From contig NZ_JBBNAC010000001.1 in the NCBI RefSeq assembly GCF_037996825.1, positions 3,720,001-3,784,000 on the forward strand: DNA of 64,000 bases, written 5' to 3'. Every line of letters starts with the position of its first letter. The first letter of the stretch is position 1. Made by a program: the position numbers and the translations under genes. Below are positions 42,783 through 50,594 of this stretch, one piece after another. Below the pieces are notes generated by a model. It saw nothing but the letters and a program-made list of their open reading frames with translations. It ran no database searches and had not been told where the DNA came from. The DNA comes from Bdellovibrio sp. BCCA. GTDB taxonomy: Bacteria; Bdellovibrionota; Bdellovibrionia; Bdellovibrionales; Bdellovibrionaceae.

Positions 42783-42856
42783 AACCCCCGACTTTGGGTG
42801 TCCTGTCTAAGGAACACCAGCGACGATGAGAGTCGCAAAATCTAAAGAAGGGGGTT
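42783..42856 (+). promoter_or_regulatory. structured leader of the first DksA-like gene
   Basis: AACCCCC (42783-42789) is perfectly complementary to GGGGGTT (42850-42856), which contains the ribosome-binding sequence of the ATG at 42860. Between them are two hairpins: GGTGT-CCT with AGG-A-ACACC (42797-42818) and GCGAC with GTCGC (42820-42836). The result is a three-way junction that would hide the ribosome site when closed. Confidence 0.55.
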
Positions 42857-42859
42857 GTT

Positions 42860-43231
42860 ATGACAAGTCGTATCTCTGAAAACTTAGTGATGGAGTGCAG
42901 AAAGAAACTTCTAATTGCAAAACAGGATGTTTTGAATCGCTTCAGAACAGCCCAACGCGAACTTGTGCATGTGGAAAAAGGTGGCGACGAAGCGGATCAA
43001 TCCGTCGCACACATTGCTGAACATTCATTCTTGGTTTCCCAAGAGCGCATGAGAAATCAACTTGTAGAAATCGAAATGGCTTTAGCGCGCATCGAGCAAG
43101 GCACTTTCGGAATCTGTGAAGAGACGGAAGAGATGATTGAGGCTGATAGATTGTTAGCAATTCCTTGGACACGCCTCAGTATCGAAGGTGCAGAGCTTCG
43201 AGAAGCGGTCGGTCGTAAGTTTGCACGCTAA
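42860..43231 (+). CDS. DksA/TraR-family protein without zinc finger
   Basis: Protein of 123 residues. The helical hairpin (NLVMECRKKLLIAKQDVLNR, LVEIEMALARIEQGTFGICE) and C-terminal pattern (ADRLLAIPWTRL) follow DksA, but of the usual four zinc cysteines only one remains in GICEET; the others are Thr, Leu and Glu-type replacements. DksA binds the RNA polymerase secondary channel and acts with ppGpp; zinc-free paralogues such as Pseudomonas DksA2 exist. The tip region has GDEADQSVAH, keeping Asp residues. Followed 91 bases later by a zinc-finger paralogue. Confidence 0.85.
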   Translation: MTSRISENLVMECRKKLLIAKQDVLNRFRTAQRELVHVEKGGDEADQSVAHIAEHSFLVSQERMRNQLVEIEMALARIEQGTFGICEETEEMIEADRLLAIPWTRLSIEGAELREAVGRKFAR

Positions 43232-43322
43232 ATAATCACGCGCCGCTTTTTTAGTGACAGTTTTTCATTCCCCCGTAATAAGAGATCCAATTTCGGCCAG
43301 GATCATCATATCGGGGGGTGAG

Positions 43323-43694
43323 ATGAACGTAACCGAACTCAGTGAAACAGAGTTGAAAAACTTGAAAGAATCTTTGCTCTTCCAAAAGAGTTCGATTCTG
43401 AACAAGACACATGAATTCAAAGCGGAGCAATCCAGCATCACATCTGTCGCAGATGAAGCTGAGGTTGCATCTCTAGATATCTCTAACAACATTTCCATTC
43501 ATCTTCATGAAAGAGATCGCACAGCGCTTTATGCGATCGAAAGAGCTCTTTCAAAAATAGCTGAGGGGACTTACGGCCAGTGCGAAGCATGCGGTGAAAT
43601 TATCAGCGCACGCAGACTTCAGGCTCGTCCTTTTACGGCCCTTTGTATTGATTGCATGGAAGAACAAGAGAGCCATTCTAATCTTTTCCAATAA
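43323..43694 (+). CDS. DksA/TraR-family protein with intact zinc finger
   Basis: Protein of 123 residues starting at ATG 43323, preceded by GGGGGGTGAG. The four zinc cysteines are present: CEACG and CIDC, separated by EIISARRLQARPFTAL. The coiled-coil tip contains SVADEAEVASLD with acidic residues near the site used to act on RNA polymerase. It is shorter than E. coli DksA (151) and closer to the TraR/YocK size. It pairs with the zinc-free paralogue upstream; both lie just ahead of lon. Confidence 0.88.
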   Translation: MNVTELSETELKNLKESLLFQKSSILNKTHEFKAEQSSITSVADEAEVASLDISNNISIHLHERDRTALYAIERALSKIAEGTYGQCEACGEIISARRLQARPFTALCIDCMEEQESHSNLFQ

Positions 43695-43723
43695 TGCTCA
43701 GTAAATCTCATTGGATGAGGTCT

Positions 43724-43750
43724 ACTGACATGGATGTCAGTCCAATTTTT
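43724..43750 (+). terminator. inverted repeat with T-run before lon
   Basis: ACTGACA (43724-43730) pairs with TGTCAGT (43735-43741) around TGGA, then CCAATTTTTT. It lies 30 bases after the second DksA-like gene and is probably its terminator. The palindrome ACTGACAT-GG-ATGTCAGT could also be an operator for lon. Confidence 0.6.
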
Positions 43751-43835
43751 TAAATTTGATTTAAGCTCCCACTGTCTCACGCCGAGAAGACTCATACGAG
43801 AAAACAAATATTCCCGCATTACGCGGAGGAGCGGT

Positions 43836-46241
43836 ATGAGTTTTGACGATAAAGTTCTAGAAATCCCACAGTCATTGCCAATGTTACCTGTGAGAGACAT
43901 CGTAGTATTTCCCTACATGATTATTCCATTGTTCGTAGGGCGCGATGCTTCGATCCGCTCAGTTGAAGAAGCACTCGCAAAGAATCGCCTGATCTTCTTG
44001 GCTTCACAAAAAGATATCACGGAAGAAAATCCATCTCCTGACAACATCTACACAGTGGGAACTGTGGCGATGATCATGAGAATGAGAAAACTTTCCGACG
44101 GCCGTGTAAAAATCCTTATCCAAGGTGTTGCAAAAGGCCGCGTGAAAAATTTCACGAAGACAGCTCCTTCTTTTGAAGTTGCCGTTGAAAAAATCGAAGA
44201 CATCCCAACACAAAAAACTGTTGTTGAGAATGAAGCTTTGATCAGAACAGCAAAAGAGCACATCGAGCGCATCATCGCTCTAGGTCGCCCTCTTTCTCCA
44301 GACATCTTGTTGGTGTTGGATGATGTTTCTGATCCAGGTCGTATCGCTGACTTGATCGCTTCTAACTTGGGTATCAAAGTTCAAGACGCACAAAAAGTTC
44401 TTGAGACTTCAGATGCAACAGAAAGACTTCGTCTAGTTAACGAAATCTTGGCTGCTGAACTTGAAGTGATGCAAGCTCAACAAAAAAATCGCGCTGGCGG
44501 CAAAGAAGATATGTCGAAGTCACAACGCGAATACTTCTTGCGCGAGCAAATGAAAGCTATAAAGAATGAACTCGGTGAAGGTGATTCTAAATCTGAAGAG
44601 ATGGATGAACTTCGCGAGAAACTAGTGAACGCCGGCATGCCACCAAATGTAGAAGCCGAAGCGTTGAAACAGCTTGGACGTTTGGAGCGTATGCATCCAG
44701 ATGCTTCTGAAGCAACAATGGTTCGCACATACCTTGATTGGATGGCGGATCTTCCTTGGAGCAAAAAATCTGAAGATCATATTGATCTTAAACGCGCCAA
44801 AGAAATTTTGGACGAAGATCACTACGAACTTGAAAAAGCAAAAGACCGTATCATGGAGTTCTTGGCTGTACGTAAACTTAAGCCAAATCTTAAAGGTCCA
44901 ATCCTTTGCTTCGGTGGTCCCCCAGGTGTAGGTAAAACTTCTTTGGGTAAATCTATCGCTCGCGCGATGGGCCGTGAATACTTCCGTATCGCTTTGGGCG
45001 GCGTGAAGGATGAAGCGGAAATCCGTGGTCACCGCCGTACTTATGTGGGCGCAATGCCAGGTAAAATTATCCAAGCTCTTCGCCAAGCGAAAACAAACAA
45101 TCCAGTTATCGTTCTCGATGAGGTTGATAAATTGGGTTCTGATTTCCGCGGTGACCCTTCAGCAGCAATGCTTGAGGTTTTGGATCCGGAACAAAATTCA
45201 ACTTTCCGTGACAACTACTTGAACGTCGACTTCGACCTTTCAAATGTGTTGTTCATCGCAACTGCCAACGTGTTGGAAAATATTCCACCAGCATTGCGCG
45301 ACCGTATGGAAATTTTGAATATTCCTGGTTACACAGAAAACGATAAACTTTTGATCACGAAAAAACATTTGATCAGAAGACAAATTGAAGCCAACGGTAT
45401 CACTGAAGAAAACATCAAGTTTACTGATGAAGGTATCAAGTACTTGATCGCAGGCTACACTCGTGAAGCAGGTCTTCGTAACCTTGAGCGCGAAGTGGGT
45501 TCAGTTTGCCGTAAAGTGGCGAAAATGGTTGTGATGGGCGAAGCAAACTTTGTTGAAGTAACTCCAACAACAGTTCCTGAATTGCTCGGTCCTCCAAGAT
45601 TCCAACGCGATGACAAGATCGCTGACTCTCAAGTCGGTGTTGTTCAAGGTCTTGCGTGGACACAAGCTGGTGGTGAAGTTCTCACTATCGAAGCTTTGAA
45701 AATGAAAGGTAAAGGACATCTTGCACTCACAGGTCAACTTGGCGATGTGATGAAAGAGTCCGCTCACGCTGCGATGTCTTACGCTCGTGCGCACCAAGAA
45801 GAACTTGGAATCCCTGAGGACTTCTTTGATAAGTATGATGTTCACGTTCACTTGCCTGCGGGTGCAATCCCTAAGGATGGTCCTTCTGCTGGTATCACAC
45901 TTACGACCGCTCTTGTAAGTTTGATGACTGGAACTCCTGTTCGTCACGATATCGCGATGACAGGTGAAGTGACTCTCCAAGGTCGCGTGCTTCCTGTCGG
46001 TGGTATTCGTGAGAAGTGTTTAGCGGCTTTGAACTTAGGAATTACAAACATCATCATCCCATTGGCTTGCCAAAAGGATCTTGCTGACATCCCTAAGATC
46101 TTCAAAGACAAAATCAACTTCATCCTGGCTGAAAATCTTGATGAAGTCTTCGCGGTGGCATTCGATAAGAGTGCAAAAGGCCAAGACAAAAAGCCTGCTG
46201 CGAAAAAAGATCCGAAAAAATCAAAGAGCTTGGCTGCTTAA
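43836..46241 (+). CDS. lon: ATP-dependent protease Lon
   Basis: Protein of 801 residues starting at ATG 43836 after GGAGGAG; the frame is open upstream but is not Lon-like. N-terminal LAN domain (LPMLPVRDIVVFPYMIIPLF), AAA+ module with Walker A GGPPGVGKTSLGK and Walker B VIVLDEVDKLG, and the protease domain with the catalytic Ser in KDGPSAGITL and the Lys in GGIREKCLAAL. A short Lys/Ala tail (KKPAAKKDPKKSKSLAA) is added. It degrades misfolded and regulatory proteins. Ends at a strong terminator. Confidence 0.97.
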   Translation: MSFDDKVLEIPQSLPMLPVRDIVVFPYMIIPLFVGRDASIRSVEEALAKNRLIFLASQKDITEENPSPDNIYTVGTVAMIMRMRKLSDGRVKILIQGVAKGRVKNFTKTAPSFEVAVEKIEDIPTQKTVVENEALIRTAKEHIERIIALGRPLSPDILLVLDDVSDPGRIADLIASNLGIKVQDAQKVLETSDATERLRLVNEILAAELEVMQAQQKNRAGGKEDMSKSQREYFLREQMKAIKNELGEGDSKSEEMDELREKLVNAGMPPNVEAEALKQLGRLERMHPDASEATMVRTYLDWMADLPWSKKSEDHIDLKRAKEILDEDHYELEKAKDRIMEFLAVRKLKPNLKGPILCFGGPPGVGKTSLGKSIARAMGREYFRIALGGVKDEAEIRGHRRTYVGAMPGKIIQALRQAKTNNPVIVLDEVDKLGSDFRGDPSAAMLEVLDPEQNSTFRDNYLNVDFDLSNVLFIATANVLENIPPALRDRMEILNIPGYTENDKLLITKKHLIRRQIEANGITEENIKFTDEGIKYLIAGYTREAGLRNLEREVGSVCRKVAKMVVMGEANFVEVTPTTVPELLGPPRFQRDDKIADSQVGVVQGLAWTQAGGEVLTIEALKMKGKGHLALTGQLGDVMKESAHAAMSYARAHQEELGIPEDFFDKYDVHVHLPAGAIPKDGPSAGITLTTALVSLMTGTPVRHDIAMTGEVTLQGRVLPVGGIREKCLAALNLGITNIIIPLACQKDLADIPKIFKDKINFILAENLDEVFAVAFDKSAKGQDKKPAAKKDPKKSKSLAA

Positions 46242-46281
46242 TCTGTAGCCCAAGCCCATCGCCCCTCCCAAAACGATGAAA

Positions 46282-46320
46282 GAAAAAGGACTAGAGAAAT
46301 CTGGTCCTTTTTCTTTTTCA
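46282..46320 (+). terminator. intrinsic terminator of lon
   Basis: GAAAAAGGAC (46282-46291) pairs with GTCCTTTTTC (46304-46313) and TTTTTCA follows. It lies 41 bases after the lon stop. Confidence 0.88.
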
Positions 46321-46430
46321 AAAGCATCTGTACTTTCGTCATATAACATTCCACATAGACCTATTTAGAAAAATTAATTGTTAGTTACTGTGATTAGCTG
46401 GCCTTACTTTGACCAAATCTTGAAGAGTAC

Positions 46431-46452
46431 GATCAATGCCGAGGTGTTGATC
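46431..46452 (+). promoter_or_regulatory. hairpin presenting the ribosome site of the HD-GYP-like gene
   Basis: GATCAA (46431-46436) pairs with TTGATC (46447-46452); the loop holds TGCCGAGGTG with the GAGG ribosome site, directly before ATG 46454. Placing the site in a loop would leave it exposed when folded. Confidence 0.4.
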
Positions 46453-46453
46453 T

Positions 46454-47833
46454 ATGCGAGTTTTAGATTTAGCCATTGTGTCTCCTCAGGAAAAGTTTCG
46501 TCGGCGTGCCGAAAACAGCGCCCGCGTTTTTGATTTCGAGTTTCAATCTTTTGAAAGTGATGATGATTTTTTTACGAAGTCAGAGACATATAAAGCTATC
46601 ACTTGTGTGTTGCTAGATTGCAGTCATCTGACGAAACCCAACGAAATCGCAGGTCTTGTGCAAGTTGCAAGGCAAGGTGCGCCTGACAGTTATATTTTGG
46701 CGATCGCAAGTTCAAAACTTCAGGCGGAGGATGCGCGAGTTATAAAAACATCCGGCGCTTCGCTGGTGATGATGGAAAATGAGTATGTCTCTTCAAGCAA
46801 GCTGGAATTTATTTTAAGCCAAGTGATCAGATCCGCCTACATTCCGATTAAAACTGTGGATCTGATTGAAGGAACCGAACCCCCGTTTCCGTTATATTAT
46901 TTGATGCCAATCAATAAAAAGTTTTTGAAAGTCGGAAAACCAGGAAACACCATTCGCCGCGATTTTTTGGAAAAGTATAAAGAGATTGGCGAACTCTATT
47001 TGCGGCGCACAGATTTAGATGCATGGGTTGAATACACAAATAGTTTTAGTGCCGAAGACAATGACAGTCTGATTCGGAAATGTCGCCTTAAGTTTTTACA
47101 ACTCAACCAGTCTTTTTTAAATCTTATACTTCTGGTGACGGATCAAAGTTCGGGTGCTTCTTTCGCGCAAGGAAAAGATCTTTACGATATTTGCCAAAAA
47201 TTCGCCGGCGATCTTTTAGAGTCTCTGGTTCACATAGGAGATCCTTGGATCGTGATTAGCAATTCTGCCATTGGTGATTTCGGTTCTGTCGAGAGGGCTC
47301 CCGCAATTGCAGCGTACGCAGGTCTTTTAAGTTCAGAATCAAAAACCGGAGATGCCAAAGAAATCATGATTGGAGCTTTGCTTTCTGACGTTGGGTATTT
47401 AGATCTAAGCCCTTCAACGACCCAAAAGATTCGAAATAATCATTATGCGGACATGAATGCCGAAGAGCGAATGGAGTATCAGAAGCATCCTATCTATAGT
47501 TTAAACCAATGCCTTTCGCGAAAACTTCCTCTAACAGAAAGTATTAAAGATATTATTCTGCAAAGTCATGAGCGCGTGGATCAAAAAGGTTTTCCTAATA
47601 AACCTCGCTCAGATAAATTAACGGAAGCGGCGATGCTTGTTCGTCTTTGTTGGGATTTGGATACGCGAACACAAGTGCGCATGGGTGAAGCTCGCCCCAA
47701 CATTGAAACCGTGAAAGCTCAACTTGCTCAGACGATCACCAACGAAACTGGCAATTATTCGGTTGGTTTTTTAATGAAAATGTCGAGATTCTTGAAGCCG
47801 AAGGTTCGTAACGATGATGTTATCGTTGTATAA
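46454..47833 (+). CDS. degenerate HD-GYP domain protein
   Basis: Protein of 459 residues. The first 120 residues look like a receiver-type fold without the phospho-acceptor pattern (VLDLAIVSPQEKFRRRAENS, TCVLLDCSHLTKPNE). The C-terminal 200 residues follow an HD-GYP domain, but the key motifs are changed: the HD pair is SD in GALLSDVGYLDL, HHE is SHE in QSHERVDQKG, and GYP is GFP. Loss of the metal ligands makes cyclic-di-GMP hydrolysis unlikely; it may bind the nucleotide or partners only. It is a single-gene unit between terminators. Confidence 0.75.
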   Translation: MRVLDLAIVSPQEKFRRRAENSARVFDFEFQSFESDDDFFTKSETYKAITCVLLDCSHLTKPNEIAGLVQVARQGAPDSYILAIASSKLQAEDARVIKTSGASLVMMENEYVSSSKLEFILSQVIRSAYIPIKTVDLIEGTEPPFPLYYLMPINKKFLKVGKPGNTIRRDFLEKYKEIGELYLRRTDLDAWVEYTNSFSAEDNDSLIRKCRLKFLQLNQSFLNLILLVTDQSSGASFAQGKDLYDICQKFAGDLLESLVHIGDPWIVISNSAIGDFGSVERAPAIAAYAGLLSSESKTGDAKEIMIGALLSDVGYLDLSPSTTQKIRNNHYADMNAEERMEYQKHPIYSLNQCLSRKLPLTESIKDIILQSHERVDQKGFPNKPRSDKLTEAAMLVRLCWDLDTRTQVRMGEARPNIETVKAQLAQTITNETGNYSVGFLMKMSRFLKPKVRNDDVIVV

Positions 47834-47836
47834 AAA

Positions 47837-47862
47837 AGGGAGCTTATCGCTCCCTGTTCCTT
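47837..47862. terminator. intrinsic terminator, shared by convergent genes
   Basis: AGGGAGC (47837-47843) pairs with GCTCCCT (47849-47855) around TTATC; an A-run precedes it and GTTCCTTTATT follows. It serves the HD-GYP-like gene and, on the other strand, the L,D-transpeptidase gene ending at 47862. Confidence 0.75.
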
Positions 47863-48482
47863 TATTCGTGAACCGTGATCCATACGTTGTAGATGCCCTG
47901 CTGTCTTACAAGGCGATTAAAGTAATAAGCATTATCAGGATGAACACGGATGCATCCATGAGAAGCGCGTGAGCCTAGTTTTTTCCAGTTGCTCTCTGCC
48001 GTTCCGTGAATGGCAAATCCACCGCTGATGAAAACTGCGTAAGGCATGTTACCCAAACCTTTGTAGTCTCCACCTGGATATTTTGTTGAAGAATATTTAT
48101 CGTAAATACGGCCGTTTGGATTTGTATCAAAGTCAGGAGTTCCGTGACCTGGAGCACCTGTTGAAACTTTCCATGTCGCTGAATGTACACCATTCAAGTG
48201 AAGATAAAGTTCTTGTCTTGATCTAGAGACTTGCACCCACACTGGGCACGCCGCGCGGAAACAGCCTTTCCCGAATGGTTGCAAAAGGTTTTCAATGAAC
48301 GGAGAAGATCCCGTTTCCTCTTGATAGATTTTGTCCAAGTTTTCCAAAGTCTGTTCGATGTTTGGATCAAAAGGATTAAGTTCATCCATCACGTTGTCGG
48401 ATGTCTCAACTGTTTGAGTTTGTGCGTGAGCTGAAAACGCTGTGGCCAAAACGAGGAAAAGCGCTGCTGCAAATGATTTCAT
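47862..48482 (-). CDS. L,D-transpeptidase (YkuD domain)
   Basis: Protein of 206 residues with signal peptide (MKSFAAALFLVLATAFSAHA). The YkuD active-site motif is complete: H159 in GGFAIHGTAE and SRASHGCIRV with H175 and C177. Such enzymes make 3-3 crosslinks or attach amino acids or proteins to peptidoglycan. Bdellovibrio is known to use many of them on the prey wall; which wall this one acts on is open. Two extra cysteines (GKGCFRAACP) may form a disulphide. Single gene. Confidence 0.92.
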   Translation of the reverse strand: MKSFAAALFLVLATAFSAHAQTQTVETSDNVMDELNPFDPNIEQTLENLDKIYQEETGSSPFIENLLQPFGKGCFRAACPVWVQVSRSRQELYLHLNGVHSATWKVSTGAPGHGTPDFDTNPNGRIYDKYSSTKYPGGDYKGLGNMPYAVFISGGFAIHGTAESNWKKLGSRASHGCIRVHPDNAYYFNRLVRQQGIYNVWITVHE

Positions 48483-48564
48483 GACTGAACCCCCTTCATG
48501 TCAGGGGTCAAATATCGGTTGCATTAACTTTTGGCAATGAAGATATCGTAAGAAACGCGCTGCT

Positions 48565-49053
48565 CTACTGTTTGAAGCCTTTAAGACGTTCGTTCTCGGA
48601 TTCAAGAACACGGACCAATGTTTTTAGGTCCGTGACTTCATCCTTCAATTGGAAGATTTGCTCTTCTTTTTCCTGAAGGATTTGTGTGTAGGCTTTTTTG
48701 AGTTCGTTCAGAAGTTTGTTGGCGGCAGTCAAAATGGGCTCATCCTTATTTGCCTTCATGGCTTTGTCTAGGTCCTGAGCCTTCATTTCGTCTTTTGAAG
48801 ATGCTGACATAGTGTCGTTACCTTTCATCATTCCATGATGAGCACCCACCAAGGCGCTTTCGCTTTCTTGGGAGGGGCGATGTACTCGTTGATGGGTACC
48901 CATCGGTTCGTCCATGATGAAGTACTTGCCGTCTTCAAATCGGAACTTAATGTCGTCAGCTTTGATTCTACGGCGGAGTGTACTCACACTAATTTTGTAC
49001 TTAGTGGAATAGTCCGTTAGCGGTAACCAAGAACCAACTTGCTCTACGTTCAT
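48565..49053 (-). CDS. helix-turn-helix plus coiled-coil protein
   Basis: Protein of 162 residues. The N-terminal 45 residues form a MerR/excisionase-like HTH (WLPLTDYSTKYKISVSTLRR, then RIKADDIKFRFEDGKYFIMD). A His/Met/Ser-rich linker follows, then a long coiled coil (LLNELKKAYTQILQEKEEQI, FQLKDEVTDLKTLVRVLESE). This is the layout of a dimeric or higher-order DNA-binding regulator or nucleoid protein; target unknown. An AGAGGA ribosome site follows a hairpin in the leader (49064-49082). It is divergent from the patatin gene. Confidence 0.65.
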   Translation of the reverse strand: MNVEQVGSWLPLTDYSTKYKISVSTLRRRIKADDIKFRFEDGKYFIMDEPMGTHQRVHRPSQESESALVGAHHGMMKGNDTMSASSKDEMKAQDLDKAMKANKDEPILTAANKLLNELKKAYTQILQEKEEQIFQLKDEVTDLKTLVRVLESENERLKGFKQ

Positions 49054-49063
49054 TAAATCCTCT

Positions 49064-49082
49064 ACTCCGGCAACGCCGGAGT
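49064..49082 (-). promoter_or_regulatory. leader hairpin of the HTH/coiled-coil gene
   Basis: Perfect eight-base arms ACTCCGGC/GCCGGAGT around a three-base loop, immediately before the AGAGGA ribosome site on the minus strand. No T-run follows, so it is not a terminator; an operator for the HTH protein itself or a leader stem are both possible. Confidence 0.45.
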
Positions 49083-49269
49083 GCTAAACATTCAGTCTTT
49101 TCGGGAAGGTGGTCAGCCCTACTCAGCCTGCGTATCCAACATTATCACACGACTTCGGTCTGTCAAAGTTTGTGTGAGTAGTTATTCAAATTCAAGGAAA
49201 TTCAGGACCTTGATCTGGTTAATCATGTGTCAAATGCTGCCTATTCACTGGACCTTGGTCTGACTACGC

Positions 49270-49298
49270 AACCCTAAGTCATGGATTTTCTTAGGGTT
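49270..49298. other. inverted repeat upstream of the patatin gene
   Basis: Perfect nine-base arms AACCCTAAG (49270-49278) and CTTAGGGTT (49290-49298) with an 11-base spacer. It lies 50 bases before the patatin start codon. No T-run follows, so an operator is more likely than a terminator. The near-identical stretches GGACCTTGATCTG and GGACCTTGGTCTG occur nearby, about 46 bases apart, in 49200-49262. Confidence 0.45.
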
Positions 49299-49350
49299 GA
49301 AAGAATTCTTTGCTCCTTTGCGATGAAAGTCCGATACTAGAGGTATCAAT

Positions 49351-50550
49351 ATGCGGATTCGTGATAAGAAAAAAGTGGCCCTAGTATTGAGCGGTGGCGG
49401 CATTAAAGCTGCGGCTTTTCACATTGGGGTTTGCTTAGCTTTACAAGAAAAAGGATTTAAGTTTGCTGGCGGAACCAAAGAGATGGTGCGTCAGAACTTT
49501 AAGGACGATGATCCTTTTACGATCCGTTTGTACGTAGGTTCCAGTGCCGGAGCTTTCGTCGCATCGATTCTTGCTGCCGGCTACTCCGTTGAGTCTTTGA
49601 TCAACGCTTTTCAAATCGGTTCAGGAACCACACCTACTTTTGATAAATCGGATCTCCGCTATTTAAAGCCGATATCTTATCGCGATATTTTCAACCTCAA
49701 TTCAAGTGGTCTTTTGAAGTTCATTCCTCGCACTTTGATGGAAAAAGCTTTGGTCACCGGAGGTCTTGAATCGCTTTTGAAAAACGGTTTGAAGCTCAAC
49801 GGTCTTTTCTCAACCAAGGGAATTGAAAGTTATCTACGTAAAGAGGTCCTGCTTGATAACGACTTTGCTCGTTTGGGTGTGGGACTTTTTATTATCGGCA
49901 CACAGTTGAATCATACCCGCAAGGCCATCTTCGGGAATTTTCCAGAGTCTTATAAAAACGAAAGCACGAAGTACATCAACTATGCGACCATCAGCGACGC
50001 AGTTGCTTGTTCAACTTCTTTGCCGCCAGTTTTTGCGCCTTACGGAATCACTCGCCCTGATGGAAAAGAGATTTTCTATTATGACGGAGAAATCCGCGAC
50101 ACTCTTTCAACTCACGTCGCGGCCGACTATGGAGCTGATTTAGTTATTTCTTCTTACTCGATTCAGCCTTACCACTACACCAAAGAGATGGGTTCGCTGC
50201 ATGACTACGGAATTCCGCTCATCGCCAACCAAGCTCTTTACCAAGTGGTTCAGCAAAAGATCACTCGTCATATTCAGTACAAAAACGACATTCGCGGCAT
50301 CTACAATGCGGTGGATGGTTACTTCAAACAGATGAACTTGCCTCCAGAGCATCGTGATAAACTGCTTGAAATCATTCGCAATCGCGTAAACTACCGTCCA
50401 GAAGTAGATTACATTTACATCTCTCCACGCCCTCAAAATTACGAAATGTTCTTCGTAGATCACTTCAGCTTAAATCCCGAAATCCTAGCGCGCATCGTAC
50501 GTATCGGATTCAAATCCGGCATCAACGCCCTCCGCCAGTTCGACATCTAA
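49351..50550 (+). CDS. patatin-like phospholipase
   Basis: Protein of 399 residues. The oxyanion loop is LSGGGIKAAAFHIG, the nucleophile is S65 in YVGSSAGAF and the second catalytic residue is D245 in YYDGEIRD. This Ser-Asp dyad defines the patatin phospholipase A family. There is no signal peptide, so it would be cytoplasmic or secreted through another route; a role on prey or self lipids is inference. Ribosome site AGAGG precedes the ATG. Single gene, with 44 bases to the convergent transglutaminase-type gene. Confidence 0.9.
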   Translation: MRIRDKKKVALVLSGGGIKAAAFHIGVCLALQEKGFKFAGGTKEMVRQNFKDDDPFTIRLYVGSSAGAFVASILAAGYSVESLINAFQIGSGTTPTFDKSDLRYLKPISYRDIFNLNSSGLLKFIPRTLMEKALVTGGLESLLKNGLKLNGLFSTKGIESYLRKEVLLDNDFARLGVGLFIIGTQLNHTRKAIFGNFPESYKNESTKYINYATISDAVACSTSLPPVFAPYGITRPDGKEIFYYDGEIRDTLSTHVAADYGADLVISSYSIQPYHYTKEMGSLHDYGIPLIANQALYQVVQQKITRHIQYKNDIRGIYNAVDGYFKQMNLPPEHRDKLLEIIRNRVNYRPEVDYIYISPRPQNYEMFFVDHFSLNPEILARIVRIGFKSGINALRQFDI

Positions 50551-50594
50551 AAGGTGCCTGCTTCTTTTTTGGGTCTACGCTGCGTTATTATTTT

